A DNA stretch of 64,000 nt from Lysobacteraceae bacterium P (GCA_005503055.1 SCOX01000005.1:1-64000), one strand, 5' to 3'; shown: positions 1 through 9,816, counted from the stretch's first letter. Program-made: numbers and translations. The notes: generated by a model not told the origin, from the letters alone.

Positions 1-909
1 CACGGGGGCGGCGGCCTGGATCGGGGGGAGGGCCTCAAGGCTCTCCGCCAGCGTCTGAACCGAGCCTTCATCCACGACTTCGGCGGTCTTGCGCTTGGCC
101 ACGAAGTGCGGAGCGCGCCAGATCAGGAAGCCCAGCAGGGCGAACACGGCCGCGGCGATGAAGCAACCCAGCGCATCCATCCCCAGCGGACCACCGGCGA
201 CGTCCGGCACGGCCGCGGCGACGCGCAGATCGCTGCCGGGCACCTTGGCGGCCAGGGCCTCGGCGCCGCCCGACAGGGCCGTGTCGCCGCGCTCGACCGC
301 GGTGAAGCCGCCCTGGCGCAAGGCCAGGTAGCTGTCGTCGGCCACATCGGCTTTGTCCAGGCCTTCGCTGATGCGGGCGATCGGCAATCGCACGTAGGCG
401 ACGCCCACGGTCTGCGTGCCGGCGCGCGCGGGTGCGGCCAGTGCCAGCTGCGTCCCGCTGCCGTGGCGGACGAGGCCTGCGATGGGCCGATCGGCCGCGA
501 CGGCGGCTTCGATCACGCCCAGGCGCCCGTAGCCGCTCTTCGGCAGGGCCGCGTATTCCGCGGTCAGGTCGAGGGGAAGCACACCGGCGTCGGCTGCACC
601 GGCCCAGTCCTTGCCCAGCTCCTGCGACGCCGCCGCCAGGTCGCCGGCCGCGAGGGCCGCCTGGAGGGTCGGTGCGGCCAGCCGCTCGGTCAACTGCTTC
701 TGCTCGGCGGTGAGCGCCTTCACGGCCGCTTCGATCGCGGTATTGCGGGCTTCGGTGATCGCCAGTCGACGCGCGCCGTCGCGATGCAGGCCCAATCCGC
801 TCCAGGCGAACCAGGCCGCCAGCACGGCGAACAGCACCGCGATTACCGGCAGCATCACCTTCAGCTGTGCGGCCGAGGCCGACAGTTGTCCCTTTTCCAG
901 ACCCTTCAT
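1..909 (-). CDS. Probable phosphomannomutase/phosphoglucomutase, N-terminal membrane extension (partial)
   Basis: The reading frame starts at 909 and runs off the left edge, giving 303 codons of N-terminal sequence only. ATG 909 is preferred over ATG 915 because an AAAGGGG Shine-Dalgarno lies six bases before it. The visible part has a membrane segment near residues 18-37, a roughly 200-residue periplasmic-looking region, a second membrane segment near 252-275, and then a basic cytoplasmic stretch. This matches the membrane extension that precedes the sugar-phosphate mutase domain in Xanthomonadaceae. The mutase domain itself is outside the window. Identity therefore rests on this topology and on synteny with coaBC-dut, which lies 14 bp upstream in the same direction. 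Mannose/glucose-6-phosphate mutase feeds LPS and exopolysaccharide synthesis. Confidence 0.6.
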   Translation of the reverse strand, partial: MKGLEKGQLSASAAQLKVMLPVIAVLFAVLAAWFAWSGLGLHRDGARRLAITEARNTAIEAAVKALTAEQKQLTERLAAPTLQAALAAGDLAAASQELGKDWAGAADAGVLPLDLTAEYAALPKSGYGRLGVIEAAVAADRPIAGLVRHGSGTQLALAAPARAGTQTVGVAYVRLPIARISEGLDKADVADDSYLALRQGGFTAVERGDTALSGGAEALAAKVPGSDLRVAAAVPDVAGGPLGMDALGCFIAAAVFALLGFLIWRAPHFVAKRKTAEVVDEGSVQTLAESLEALPPIQAAAPV

Positions 910-923
910 CGACATCCCCTTTG

Positions 924-1382
924 TCAGCGCACGCCGGTGTGGCCGAAGCCGCCGGTTCCGCGCGCGCTGGTTTCGAATTCTTCCACCACCTGCAGCGTCG
1001 CCCGCACGATCGGCAGGACGACGAGCTGGGCGATGCGATCCCCTGGCTGCATCGTAAAAGCCTCGCGACCGCGGTTCCATACGCTGATCAGCAGCGGCCC
1101 CTGGTAGTCCGCGTCGATCAGGCCGGTGCCGTTGCCGAGCACGATGCCATGCTTATGCCCCAGGCCCGACCGCGGCAGGATCACCGCGCACATCGTCGGA
1201 TCGCCCAGGTGGATCGACAGGCCCGACGGCACCAGCGCGGCATCGCCCGGCTGCAGCGTCAGCGGTTCCTCCAGCGCGGCGCGCAGGTCCAGGCCGGCGC
1301 TGGCCGGCGTGGCATAGGTCGGCAACGGCCATTCCTCGCCGAAGCGTGCGTCCAGGATCTTCAATTCGAGCGTGTGGTTCAT
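924..1382 (-). CDS. dut: dUTP diphosphatase
   Basis: Cytoplasmic trimeric dUTPase that hydrolyses dUTP to dUMP and pyrophosphate, keeping uracil out of DNA and supplying dTMP synthesis. The family motifs are visible in order: the [12 protein letters not shown] motif near residue 25, [10 protein letters not shown] in the middle, [11 protein letters not shown] with the active-site Asp, and the glycine-rich [10 protein letters not shown] tail that closes over the nucleotide. At 152 residues it has the normal bacterial length. ATG 1382 is chosen because alignment to the family begins at [11 protein letters not shown] 1391 would add three residues and has no better ribosome site. It lies between coaB and the mutase gene, all leftward. 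Confidence 0.93.
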   Translation of the reverse strand: MNHTLELKILDARFGEEWPLPTYATPASAGLDLRAALEEPLTLQPGDAALVPSGLSIHLGDPTMCAVILPRSGLGHKHGIVLGNGTGLIDADYQGPLLISVWNRGREAFTMQPGDRIAQLVVLPIVRATLQVVEEFETSARGTGGFGHTGVR

Positions 1383-1465
1383 GCGGTCCATCGTGTTGGG
1401 GCGCGCCAGTGTCGGCGGCGACGCGTGCGAGTTGGGTGACGCAAGGGTCGTGCCAACCCCGTCGA

Positions 1466-2134
1466 TCAGCCCGGCAGGCGGGCGGCGATCAGGTCGAGCA
1501 GCGCGTCGGCCAGCACGGTCTTCGGCGCCGGGCCGAGGACCTGCGCCGAACCATCGGCGCCGTAGACGGCCAGGGTGTTGTCGTCGCTCTCGAAACCGCC
1601 GCCTTCTACACCCACGCGGTTGGCGGCGATCAGGTCCAGGCGCTTGTTCTCCAGCTTGCCGCGTGCGTAGGCCTCGACGTGGTCCGTCTCCGCCGCGAAC
1701 CCCACCACCAGCCGCGGCCGCTGCGCGTGCATCGCGATGTCGGCCAGGATGTCGCGCGTACGCACCAGCGTCAGGCTCAACGTGTCCTGCCCGGCGGTCT
1801 TCTTGATCTTGTTCGAAGCGGCCTGCGCGGGCGCGAAGTCCGCCACGGCAGCGGCACCGACGTAGACGTCGGCCGGCAATTGCGCGAGCACCGCCTCGTG
1901 CATCTGCGCGGCCGAACGCACATCGATCCGGGTCACGCCTTCGGGTGTGGGCAACGACACGGGACCCGCCACGAGCACGACCCGTGCGCCGCGCCGCGCG
2001 GCTGCCTGGGCGACGGCGAAGCCCATCTTGCCGCTGCTCCTGTTGCCGATGAAGCGGACCGGATCGATGTCCTCGAACGTCGGCCCCGCGCTGACGAGAA
2101 CCCGCCGCCCCTGCAATGCGTCGACCGCGCTCAT
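1466..2134 (-). CDS. coaB: Phosphopantothenate--cysteine ligase half of CoaBC (CoaB)
   Basis: CoaB joins 4'-phosphopantothenate to cysteine using CTP in coenzyme A synthesis. The signature [20 protein letters not shown] near residues 18-37 and the AAVADF, NKIKK and AANRV motifs are all present. Most proteobacteria carry CoaB fused behind CoaC in one CoaBC chain. Here it is a separate 222-residue frame whose ATG overlaps the coaC stop as ATGA. That would allow translational coupling. Equally, one extra base at the junction would recreate the fused protein, so a single-base deletion in the assembly or genome is an alternative. Confidence 0.88.
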   Translation of the reverse strand: MSAVDALQGRRVLVSAGPTFEDIDPVRFIGNRSSGKMGFAVAQAAARRGARVVLVAGPVSLPTPEGVTRIDVRSAAQMHEAVLAQLPADVYVGAAAVADFAPAQAASNKIKKTAGQDTLSLTLVRTRDILADIAMHAQRPRLVVGFAAETDHVEAYARGKLENKRLDLIAANRVGVEGGGFESDDNTLAVYGADGSAQVLGPAPKTVLADALLDLIAARLPG

Positions 2135-2688
2135 GCGAACGCCCGCTCGAGCGCGGCCAGGATCTGCGCCGGTTCGCTCATGCGGCCCGGGCCGGATTCG
2201 CCTTCCGCGAGGGGCCCGTCGTTGGGGCCGATCACGTCCACGCCGCGCGCGCGCAACGTGGCGACATTGGCCTGCGTGGCCGGGTGCAGCCACATGCGGT
2301 GGTTCATCGCCGGCGCGATGGTGATCGGCGCGGTCGTCGCCAGGCACAGCGTGCTGACCAGATCGTCGGCGAAACCGTGCGCCAGCTTGGCCAGCGTGTT
2401 GGCCGTCGCGGGCGCGACGACGATGCGGTCGGCCCAGCGCGCCAGTTCGATGTGCCCCATCGCGGCCTCGGCGGCGGCGTCCCACAGCGAGGTGCGCACC
2501 GGTCGGCCCGACAGCGCCTGGAACGTGGTCGTGCCGACGAAGTGCTGGGCGTTTTCGGTCATCGCCACCGTCACCTCGGCACCGGCCTCGCGTAGGCGGC
2601 GCACCAGCTCAGCCGACTTGTACGCGGCGATCCCCCCGCACACGCACAGCAGGATCTTGTGTCCGCGCAGGGAACGGGGCTCGACCAT
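2131..2688 (-). CDS. coaC: Phosphopantothenoylcysteine decarboxylase half of CoaBC (CoaC)
   Basis: FMN-dependent decarboxylase converting phosphopantothenoylcysteine to 4'-phosphopantetheine. Flavoprotein features include [10 protein letters not shown] near residue 15, the conserved [10 protein letters not shown] block, [13 protein letters not shown] and PAMNHRMW. The frame ends after a region equivalent to the CoaC-CoaB linker of the fused enzyme, with LERAFA followed by TGA. ATG 2688 is favoured over ATG 2736 because an AGGTG site lies about nine bases upstream and the extra 16 residues are not family-like. It is divergent from radC across about 260 bp in which no gene is seen. Overlap with coaB is 4 bp. 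Confidence 0.88.
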   Translation of the reverse strand: MVEPRSLRGHKILLCVCGGIAAYKSAELVRRLREAGAEVTVAMTENAQHFVGTTTFQALSGRPVRTSLWDAAAEAAMGHIELARWADRIVVAPATANTLAKLAHGFADDLVSTLCLATTAPITIAPAMNHRMWLHPATQANVATLRARGVDVIGPNDGPLAEGESGPGRMSEPAQILAALERAFA

Positions 2689-2948
2689 TTGGAAAACACC
2701 TACCGCCGAATCGGCGTTTAGCTTACCCGAACGCACTGTCGCGCCTGCCTGCGCGAGCGCCGATTAATTGTTGGAATTCCCTCTCGGCGGGCGGCCGTGG
2801 CAGGGGGCGTTCCCTCATGCGCGCCCCATGTCGGAACGCCTCGGCGATGCCCTCGTAGGCGCGTGCTCAGTGGTGCACGCACCTTCGGCCCACGCATCGC
2901 GGCGGCGGTCGCCCGCCCTCTCCCTTTGCTGTCCGAGCCTGGGTCTCC

Positions 2949-3623
2949 ATGCACATCCGCGAATGGCCCCCCGAAGAACGACCGCGCGAACGCCTGCTCG
3001 CCCATGGCGCCAGCGCGCTGTCCGACGCGCAACTGATGGCGCTGTTCCTCGGCTCCGGTCTGCGCGGACGCGATGCGGTGGCCACCGCACGCGAGCTGCT
3101 CAAGGCGCACGGTCCGCTGCGCGCCCTGCTCGAACGGACACCCGCCCAGCTGGCGACGTTGCCCGGGCTGGGGCCGGCGCGGGCCTGCCTGCTTGCGGGC
3201 GCGCTGGAGCTTGGGCATCGCCTGCTCGGCGCGGAGCTGGAACGCGGGGCGCTGCTGACCGACCCGCGCGCCGCCGGGCGGTACTTCGCGCAACGGCTGC
3301 GCGGGCGCACACGCGAGGTGTTCGCGGTGCTGTTCCTCGACACCCGGCACCGCGCGCTCGCTTTCGAGGAACTGTTCCAGGGCACCATCGACGGTGCCAA
3401 CGTGCATCCGCGTGAAGTCGTACGCCGCGCCCTCGCCCATAACGCCGCGGCGGCGATCTGCGGCCACAACCATCCCAGCGGCAACCCCGAACCCAGCTCT
3501 GCCGACCGCAGCATCACCGCGCAACTGAAACAGGCGCTATCACTGGTGGACGTGCGCCTGCTCGACCACATCGTCGTCGGCGACGGTGCACCGGTGTCGC
3601 TGGCGGCCCGGGGCTGGCTGTGA
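2949..3623 (+). CDS. radC: RadC-family JAMM-domain protein
   Basis: A 224-residue protein with the RadC layout: an N-terminal helix-hairpin-helix-like region (TLPGLGPARA near residues 72-81) and a C-terminal JAB/MPN+ metalloprotease-like domain. The metal-binding motif HNHPSGNPEPSSAD is intact near residues 171-184. Despite its name, E. coli RadC is not established as a DNA repair protein and the true function is uncertain. MHIREWPPEERPRERL is the typical family N-terminus, which fixes the start. In many bacteria radC sits divergent from coaBC, as here. Longer in-frame upstream possibilities are not family-like. Confidence 0.9.
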   Translation: MHIREWPPEERPRERLLAHGASALSDAQLMALFLGSGLRGRDAVATARELLKAHGPLRALLERTPAQLATLPGLGPARACLLAGALELGHRLLGAELERGALLTDPRAAGRYFAQRLRGRTREVFAVLFLDTRHRALAFEELFQGTIDGANVHPREVVRRALAHNAAAAICGHNHPSGNPEPSSADRSITAQLKQALSLVDVRLLDHIVVGDGAPVSLAARGWL

Positions 3624-3686
3624 ACGGCCGGCCGGGCACGCCCGCTCGCGTACAATGCGCGGTCCCGCAACACCCTGCAGACTCCC

Positions 3687-5375
3687 GTGAAAGCCACTCT
3701 CCGCGCCCTCGTGGCGCAGGCCATCGACGCCCTCCGCGCGGCCGGCACGCTGCCGGCCGACCTGGCCACGCCCGAGTTCGTCATCGAGCGTCCCAAGAAC
3801 GCGGGCCAGGGCGATTTCTCCACCAATGCGGCCATGCTGCTGGCCAAACCCGCCAAGTCGAACCCGCGCGCCATCGCGCAGGCACTGGTCGATGCATTGC
3901 CGGCCACTGCCGATCTGGCCAAGGTCGAGATCGCCGGCCCGGGCTTCATCAACTTCCATGTCGACGAAGCCGCCTGGCGCCGTCAGGTCGGGGAGGTGCT
4001 GGAGCGCGGCGCCACCTATGGCCGCAACGACAGCGGCAAGGGTCATCGCGCCGGTGTGGAATACGTGTCGGCCAATCCGACCGGTCCGCTGCATGTCGGC
4101 CATGGCCGCGCGGCGGTGATCGGCGACTGCATCGCACGCGTGCTCGACGCCAACGGCTGGAGCGTCGTCCACGAGTTCTACTACAACGATGCCGGCGCGC
4201 AGATCAACAACCTCGCCATTTCCGTGCAGGCGCGCGCGCAGGGCAAGGGGCCGGAACATCCGGACTGGCCGGAAGATGGCTATCGCGGCGACTACATCAA
4301 GGATGTGGCTGCGGCGTACCTGCGCGGCGACAGCGTGGAGGTCGAAGGCCACACCGTGGTCGGCGCGAAGGACGCGAACGACCTCGATGCCATCCGCCAG
4401 TTCGCCGTCGCCTACCTGCGCCGCGAGCAGAACCTGGACCTGGAGGCGTACGGCGTTTCGTTCGACGTGTACTTCCTGGAATCCTCGCTCTACACCGAAG
4501 GCAAGGTGGAAGAAACCGTGCGCGAGCTCGTCGCCCACGGCCACACCTACGAGGAGGGCGGCGCGCTGTGGCTGCGCACCACGGACTTCGGCGACGACAA
4601 GGACCGCGTGATGCGCAAGTCCGACGGCACGTACACCTACTTCGTGCCGGACGTCGCCTACCACCGCAGCAAGTGGATGCGCGGCTACGAGCGTGCGATC
4701 ACCGAACTGGGCGCCGACCACCACGGCTCGCTCGCGCGTGTGAAGGCCGGGTTGCAGGCCCTGGATTGCGGCATCCCGAAGGGCTGGCCGGAATACATGC
4801 TGCACCAGATGGTCACCGTCATGCGTGGCGGCGAGGAAGTGAAGCTGTCCAAGCGCGCCGGCAGCTACGTCACGCTGCGCGACCTCGTCGACGAGGTCGG
4901 TCGCGACGCGACGCGCTGGTTCCTGATCGCGCGCAAGCCCGATTCGCAGCTCATCTTCGACATCGACTTCGCGCGTAGCCAGTCGCTCGACAACCCCGTG
5001 TACTACGTGCAGGTCTCGCACGCGCGCATGCACGGCCTGATGCGCCAACTGAAGGAACGCGGCCTGAGCTTCGATGCCGCCAACGGCCTGGCGCAACCGC
5101 TCGACGTCAACGACGACGTGGCGCGCGAACTGATCGCCACGCTGCTGCGCTACGCCGACGTGGTGGAAACCGCCGGCCGCGACCTGGAACCGCACCAGAT
5201 CGCTGCGTACCTGCTCGAACTGGCGCAGACCTTCCAGACGTACTACAACGACCACCAGTTCCTGGTCGACGACGCCAATACCCGCGATGCGCGTCTCGTG
5301 CTCGCGATGGCGACGCGGCAGGTGCTGGCGAACGGTCTCGAACTGCTGGGCGTGAGCGCCCCCGAGGTGATGTAA
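3687..5375 (+). CDS. argS: Arginyl-tRNA synthetase
   Basis: Class I aminoacyl-tRNA synthetase charging tRNA-Arg with arginine. The N-terminal Add-1 domain is present, followed by the HIGH-type signature [13 protein letters not shown] near residues 129-141. A KMSKS-equivalent KLSKRAG lies near residue 385, and a DALR anticodon-binding C-terminal domain ends the chain. The 562-residue length is standard. GTG at 3687 is the start that puts the first residues on the family consensus; no closer ATG exists. The stop TAA is immediately followed by the GTG of the SPOR-domain gene, so the two are almost certainly co-transcribed. Confidence 0.96.
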   Translation: MKATLRALVAQAIDALRAAGTLPADLATPEFVIERPKNAGQGDFSTNAAMLLAKPAKSNPRAIAQALVDALPATADLAKVEIAGPGFINFHVDEAAWRRQVGEVLERGATYGRNDSGKGHRAGVEYVSANPTGPLHVGHGRAAVIGDCIARVLDANGWSVVHEFYYNDAGAQINNLAISVQARAQGKGPEHPDWPEDGYRGDYIKDVAAAYLRGDSVEVEGHTVVGAKDANDLDAIRQFAVAYLRREQNLDLEAYGVSFDVYFLESSLYTEGKVEETVRELVAHGHTYEEGGALWLRTTDFGDDKDRVMRKSDGTYTYFVPDVAYHRSKWMRGYERAITELGADHHGSLARVKAGLQALDCGIPKGWPEYMLHQMVTVMRGGEEVKLSKRAGSYVTLRDLVDEVGRDATRWFLIARKPDSQLIFDIDFARSQSLDNPVYYVQVSHARMHGLMRQLKERGLSFDAANGLAQPLDVNDDVARELIATLLRYADVVETAGRDLEPHQIAAYLLELAQTFQTYYNDHQFLVDDANTRDARLVLAMATRQVLANGLELLGVSAPEVM

Positions 5376-6215
5376 GTGGCAGCACGTCGCGGCAAATCGC
5401 AAGCAAAGCGCAACTCCGGCGGCGACAGCGGGCTGCCAGGCTGGGCCTGGATGATCCTCGGCGTGCTGCTGGCCGTCGTGGTGATCCTGGTCGCACCGAA
5501 GTACCTCAAGTCCAATGGCGACGGTTTCTTCCGTCCGCAGCCCAATCCCGACGCCGAGCCGGCGAAAACCAGCAGCGCCGACGACGAGGCCATCGCCGAC
5601 GAGGCCCCGCCCTCGCCGGTCAAGGGCAAGCGCGACACCGCGGCCCCGGCGAAGAAGGACACCGACTACGACTTCTACACCCTGTTGCCGGGCAAGGAAG
5701 TGCCGATGTCCGATGCCGAACTCGCCGCCAGCGAGAAGGCCGAGGCGAAGCGCGCGGCCGATCGCAAGCAGAAGAACCTGGCCGCAGACGACGCCGAGTC
5801 GGCGCCGGCTCCCACGCAGCCGACCCAGCAGACGGCGGCCGCGCTGCCGCGGCCGGTGGAGACCGACACCGTTCCGGCTCGCCCCCCGACCGCGACCGCC
5901 AGCGTTCCGCAGGCATCGACTCCGGCGACGTCCGCCACCGCGGCGCCCGCCAGCCCGGCGACCGCCGCCGCGGCCAATGACGACATTCGCTACCTGCTGC
6001 AAGCCGGCGCCTTTCAGGCCTCGGGTCAGGCGGAGGAGATGAAGGCGCGGATCGCCATGCTCGGCCTCAGTGCGCGCGTCGAATCGGCCAACATCAACGG
6101 CGACACGGTCTACCGCGTCCGCATGGGACCGTACGGCACCGCCAGCGACCTGGCCGACGCGAAGCGCAAGCTCGCCGGCGGTGGCCTGCAGGCGATGGCC
6201 ATCAAGGTCAAATGA
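5376..6215 (+). CDS. SPOR-domain membrane protein
   Basis: A 279-residue bitopic inner-membrane protein: short basic cytoplasmic N-terminus, one membrane segment at residues 24-42 (GWAWMILGVLLAVVVILVA), a long Ala/Pro/Thr-rich periplasmic linker, and a C-terminal SPOR domain from about residue 203. SPOR domains bind denuded glycan strands at the division septum, so a role in cell division or peptidoglycan remodelling is likely (FtsN-like architecture). In many proteobacteria such a gene follows argS, supporting the assignment. The GTG start abuts the argS stop with no gap. The low-complexity linker is typical of the family. Confidence 0.88.
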   Translation: MAARRGKSQAKRNSGGDSGLPGWAWMILGVLLAVVVILVAPKYLKSNGDGFFRPQPNPDAEPAKTSSADDEAIADEAPPSPVKGKRDTAAPAKKDTDYDFYTLLPGKEVPMSDAELAASEKAEAKRAADRKQKNLAADDAESAPAPTQPTQQTAAALPRPVETDTVPARPPTATASVPQASTPATSATAAPASPATAAAANDDIRYLLQAGAFQASGQAEEMKARIAMLGLSARVESANINGDTVYRVRMGPYGTASDLADAKRKLAGGGLQAMAIKVK

Positions 6216-6314
6216 CCCGCGCGGTCGCGCCGAAAGCCGCGACCGCGATCACCGCACCCGCTCCGCCGCGCGGCTAGACTGCCGCGATCCCGCAACGGGA
6301 TCACTGGGGATCGG

Positions 6315-6710
6315 ATGGACAAGCGCATTCTGTCGGGCTGCATCGCGTCGCTGCTGACGCTGATGCTGTTCGCTCTGGCCAGCTTCATGTTCGGCGCGCG
6401 GCTGCACCACGTGCAGGCCACCGCCTGGGGCGAGCTGCCCCTGCTCGATATCGCCGGCGTCTTCGTCGCGAGCGCGGTCGGCGGCGCGATCGCCGGGCCG
6501 CGCTACCCGTGGCTTGCGCTGGGGCTCGTCGCGCTGCTGTGGGCGCTGGTGCTGTTCGTGATGGTGTCGGTGCAGCCGGAAATGACGTTCGCCAAGGTCT
6601 GGAAGTTCAACCAGCTGGCGATCATGGCCAATGTCGTGCTGGCGTGGCTGGGCGCCTTTGTCGGCGCACGGCTGGGCACGCGCTTCCAGGCCCGTCGAAC
6701 CGCAAGCTGA
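6315..6710 (+). CDS. Small multi-pass membrane protein of unknown function
   Basis: A 131-residue protein with four predicted hydrophobic segments (about residues 5-27, 40-60, 63-85 and 100-118) and a short basic tail (GTRFQARRTAS). No family is recognised. The ATG follows a GGGGATCGG stretch at usable distance. It lies about 100 bp after the SPOR gene on the same strand and convergent with the dehydrogenase-like gene, so it is probably its own unit or a distal member of the argS operon. Function cannot be inferred from context. Confidence 0.7.
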   Translation: MDKRILSGCIASLLTLMLFALASFMFGARLHHVQATAWGELPLLDIAGVFVASAVGGAIAGPRYPWLALGLVALLWALVLFVMVSVQPEMTFAKVWKFNQLAIMANVVLAWLGAFVGARLGTRFQARRTAS

Positions 6711-6768
6711 ACTTTGCGGTCGGAACGCACGCGGGCGCGTCCGATGCGGCGCGCGCCCCGTGCGGCGC

Positions 6769-7623
6769 TCAACCGTCGCGCTTGAGGGTGATCAGCGCGG
6801 ACGTATCGGCTTCGCCCTGGCCGCGTTCGATCAATTCCGCGTAATCGGCCAGCGCCTGTTCCACCGTGCTCATGCGCAGGCCGCTGTCGCGTGCGATGCC
6901 CGCGACGATGCGCAGGTCCTTGAGCATGTGTGCGCACTTGAAGCCCGGCGCGAACTCGTCGCGCAGCATCGTCGCGCCGCGCTTGTCGAGGAACCAACTG
7001 CTGGCCGCGCCCGCCATCAGCGTCGGCAGCAGCTTTTCCGGGGCCAGGCCGAGCTTCTCGGCCAACGCCAGGCCTTCGCATACCGCCTCGTTGATGCCGG
7101 CGACGATCACCTGGTTCACCGCCTTCGTCGCCTGCCCTGCGCCGGTCGCGCCCATATGGGTGATGCGCGCGGCGTAGCACTCGATGATCGATTGCACGCG
7201 TTCCACCACCTCGGCCTCGCCGCCGACCATCACCGACAGCTTGCCGTTGCGCGCGCCTTCCACGCCACCGGAAACGGGCGCATCGAGGAAACCGATATCG
7301 TGCGGCGCCAGCAGCGCGGCGCAACGGCGCGCGGTTTCGACCGCGACGGTGGAGTGGTCGATCACCACCGCGCCGGGCTTGAGCACCTCGGCCAGCGCGG
7401 CGACGTTTTCCAGCACGTCCGCGTCGAGCGAGACGCACAGCACCACCACGTCGCAATCGGCGAAATTGGCCGCTGAACGCGCGGCGCGCACGCCCAGCTC
7501 CGATGCCAGCGCGTCGGCCTTGGACTGGGTGCGGTTGCCCACCGCGGTGAGCAGGCCCTTGGCGTGGAGGTAGCGAGCCATCGGCGCGCCCATCGCGCCC
7601 AGGCCTATGAACCCTGATTTCAT
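6769..7623 (-). CDS. NAD(P)-dependent oxidoreductase, 3-hydroxyisobutyrate dehydrogenase family
   Basis: Cytosolic beta-hydroxyacid dehydrogenase of 284 residues. The Rossmann motif GLGAMGAPMARYL starts at residue 7. The substrate motif DAPVSGGVEGARNGKLSVMVG lies near residues 114-134. The catalytic Lys is in GAGQATKAVNQ near residue 165. Relatives reduce or oxidise 3-hydroxyisobutyrate, tartronate semialdehyde or succinic semialdehyde; the exact substrate cannot be read from sequence. There are no neighbouring valine- or glycerate-pathway genes. It runs toward the small membrane protein and is separated by about 40 bp from the YciI-like gene upstream. Confidence 0.85.
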   Translation of the reverse strand: MKSGFIGLGAMGAPMARYLHAKGLLTAVGNRTQSKADALASELGVRAARSAANFADCDVVVLCVSLDADVLENVAALAEVLKPGAVVIDHSTVAVETARRCAALLAPHDIGFLDAPVSGGVEGARNGKLSVMVGGEAEVVERVQSIIECYAARITHMGATGAGQATKAVNQVIVAGINEAVCEGLALAEKLGLAPEKLLPTLMAGAASSWFLDKRGATMLRDEFAPGFKCAHMLKDLRIVAGIARDSGLRMSTVEQALADYAELIERGQGEADTSALITLKRDG

Positions 7624-7663
7624 TTACGTGCTTCCGTTTTGCGGGGGAGGAAACGGCCAGCCC

Positions 7664-7930
7664 TCAGGCGGCGTTCCATTCAAAAACCGTGACATCCGAG
7701 GCGCCGCTGATGTGCAGCGGATCGGTCCGTGCCAGCGCCGTGGCTTCGTCCAGATCCGCGGCCCTCAGCAGGTACGCGCCGCCGCTCTTGTCGGAGAACG
7801 GCCCGGCGAGCTCCAGCCGGCCCCGCGCCCGCAGCGCGTCCAGGTGCGCGTAGTGCGGGCCGAGCACGGCCGGGTCGAAGCCCGACGTCCGCCGGGTCAG
7901 CACAAGGTAGCGCGCCAGCGTCGCACTCAT
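7664..7930 (-). CDS. YciI-family small protein
   Basis: An 88-residue protein of the YciI/dimeric alpha-beta barrel family. It shows the expected conserved His-Asp-like region (GPHYAHLDALRARGRLELAGPF, quoted in part: HYAHLDALRARG and LAGPF) and an acidic tail ending EWNAA. The biochemical role of the family is not settled; enzymatic dehalogenase- or catabolic-type activities have been shown for some members. Its ATG overlaps the speA stop as ATGA, so it is translationally coupled to arginine decarboxylase. Whether it acts in polyamine metabolism is inference from that coupling only. Confidence 0.82.
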   Translation of the reverse strand: MSATLARYLVLTRRTSGFDPAVLGPHYAHLDALRARGRLELAGPFSDKSGGAYLLRAADLDEATALARTDPLHISGASDVTVFEWNAA

Positions 7931-9816
7931 GCCAGCGGCGCGTCGTCGAGGTAGGTGTAACCGGTCAGGCCGCTTTCCAGGGCGGCGTTCAGGCGCGCCG
8001 CTTCGTCGGACGGCAGCGCGGCCGCGGCGACCTTCTCGCGGTAGGCCGCGCGCAGCTCGTCCAGCCGGTAGCCGACATAGTCGAGCATCACGTCCGTCGT
8101 GTCGCCGCGACGCTGCTGGGTCAGCTGGTAGCCATCGCCCTCCACGCGCACTTCCACCGCGTCGGTGTCGCCGAACAGATTGTGGATGTCGCCGAGGATT
8201 TCCTGGTAGGCGCCGACCAGGAAGAAGCCGATGCGGTAACTCTCGCCCGATCGCAGCGCGTGCAGCGGCAGCGAAGAGTCCAGGCCCTCGTTCTCGACGT
8301 AGGTCTTCACCGTGCCGTCGGAGTCGCAGGTCATGTCGGCCAGCACGCCGCGGCGCGTCGGCGCTTCGTCCAGCCGTTCGATCGGCAGGATCGGGAACAC
8401 CTGGTCGATTGCCCACACGTCCGGGATCGATTCGAACACGCTGAAGTTGACGAAGTACTTGTCGACCAGGCGGTCGTTGAGTTCGTCGAGCAGCTCGCGA
8501 TGGCTCTTTTCGTCGTAGCTCAGGCGCTTGCGCACGGCGTGCGCGATCGCATAGAACAGGTCATCGATGCGCGCGCGGTGCACCAAATCGAGCTGGCCCA
8601 GCGCGTACAGCGAGAGACCTTCGCTGTGATGATGCTGCGCCTCGTGGAACAGCTCCACCGGCGGGCGCTGCTCCAGTTCGTCGTGAACCTCGCGCAGGTG
8701 GCGGATCACCGACGGTTCGTCGTCGTGCACGTCGGGAATGCGGCCTTCCGGCGCCTCCTCGACTTCCGAGACATTCGCCACCAGCACCGCATGGTGCGCG
8801 GTCATCGCGCGCCCGCACTCGGTGACGATGCGCGGCGGCACCAGGCCGTTTTCGGCGCAGGCATCGGCGAGCGGCTGGACGATGCTGTTGGCGTACTGCT
8901 GTACGCCGTAGTTGATCGAGCAGTAGCCGCGCGAGCGCGTGCCTTCGTAGTCGATGCCCAGGCCGCCGCCGACGTCCATGTAGCGCACGTTCGCGCCCAG
9001 GCGCGAGAGCTCGACGAAATACCGCGTCGCCTCGCGCATGCCGTTGGCGATGTCGCGCACGTTGGAGATCTGCGAGCCCATGTGGAAATGCAGCAGCTGC
9101 AGGCAGTCGCTCATGCCCGAGTCGCGCAGGTTCTTCCACAGGTCCAGCACCTGGCGCGGCGAGAGCCCGAACTTGGCCTTGTCGCCGCCGCTGTTCTGCC
9201 ATTTGCCCGCGCCGAGCGACGCCAGGCGCATGCGCACGCCCAGGCCGGGTTTCACGCCCAGCGCGGCGGCTTCCTCCATCACCAGCGCCAGCTCGGACGG
9301 CTTCTCGATGACGATGTAGGTTTCCATGCCCAGCTTGCGGCCGATCAGGGCCAGGCGGATGTATTCGCGGTCCTTGTAGCCATTGCAGACGATCAGACCC
9401 CCCGGACGCGACAGGGCGAGCACCGCCATCAGCTCGGGCTTGCTGCCCGCCTCCAGGCCGAAGCCCTCGCCGTGGTGGGAAGCCAGCGTCCCGGCAACAC
9501 CGCGGTGCTGGTTCACCTTGATCGGGTACACGGCGGTGTAGCCACCGGCGTAGTCCCAGTCGGCCTGCGCCCGCGCGAAAGCGGCCTGCAGCTTGCCCAG
9601 GCGATCGCCGAGGATGTCCGGGAAGCGCACCAGCAACGGCAGCTTGGCGCCGTTGGCCTTGGCCGCGTCCACGACCGCCGGCAGCGAAATCGCCGGTCCC
9701 TGCGCGCCACGCGGGCGCACTAGGACCTGGCCGTTCGCACCGGCGTCGAAATACCCCTCCGACCAGTGCGGAATCGAGTAGGTCTTGCGGGCCTGATCGA
9801 GCGACCAGTCGGACAT
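7927..9816 (-). CDS. speA: Biosynthetic arginine decarboxylase
   Basis: PLP enzyme (fold III) converting arginine to agmatine, the first step of the agmatine route to putrescine. The 629-residue chain begins with the family's WSLDQARKTYSIPHWSEGYF. The PLP lysine sits in VYPIKVNQHRGV near residue 97. The glycine-rich GGGLGIDYEG phosphate motif is near residue 282 and VTECGRAMTAHHAV is near 336. Its length is close to other bacterial SpeA proteins. The gene is divergent from speE across about 190 bp, so two polyamine genes share a control region, and it is followed in overlap by a YciI-like gene. Confidence 0.95.
   Translation of the reverse strand: MSDWSLDQARKTYSIPHWSEGYFDAGANGQVLVRPRGAQGPAISLPAVVDAAKANGAKLPLLVRFPDILGDRLGKLQAAFARAQADWDYAGGYTAVYPIKVNQHRGVAGTLASHHGEGFGLEAGSKPELMAVLALSRPGGLIVCNGYKDREYIRLALIGRKLGMETYIVIEKPSELALVMEEAAALGVKPGLGVRMRLASLGAGKWQNSGGDKAKFGLSPRQVLDLWKNLRDSGMSDCLQLLHFHMGSQISNVRDIANGMREATRYFVELSRLGANVRYMDVGGGLGIDYEGTRSRGYCSINYGVQQYANSIVQPLADACAENGLVPPRIVTECGRAMTAHHAVLVANVSEVEEAPEGRIPDVHDDEPSVIRHLREVHDELEQRPPVELFHEAQHHHSEGLSLYALGQLDLVHRARIDDLFYAIAHAVRKRLSYDEKSHRELLDELNDRLVDKYFVNFSVFESIPDVWAIDQVFPILPIERLDEAPTRRGVLADMTCDSDGTVKTYVENEGLDSSLPLHALRSGESYRIGFFLVGAYQEILGDIHNLFGDTDAVEVRVEGDGYQLTQQRRGDTTDVMLDYVGYRLDELRAAYREKVAAAALPSDEAARLNAALESGLTGYTYLDDAPLA

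Noticed and set aside
2768..2948. Possible N-terminal extension or extra small gene before radC
   Set aside because: Open frames here have no ribosome site or protein features, and RadC's conserved start is at 2949.
3540..6002. Very long open frame on the minus strand opposite argS and the SPOR gene
   Set aside because: Arg/Gly/His-rich low-information translation antisense to two clearly conserved genes; open only because of high GC codon bias. The same applies to long antisense frames at 7729-9723, 23037-25601, 25438-27210, 29617-32022 and 56422-59088.
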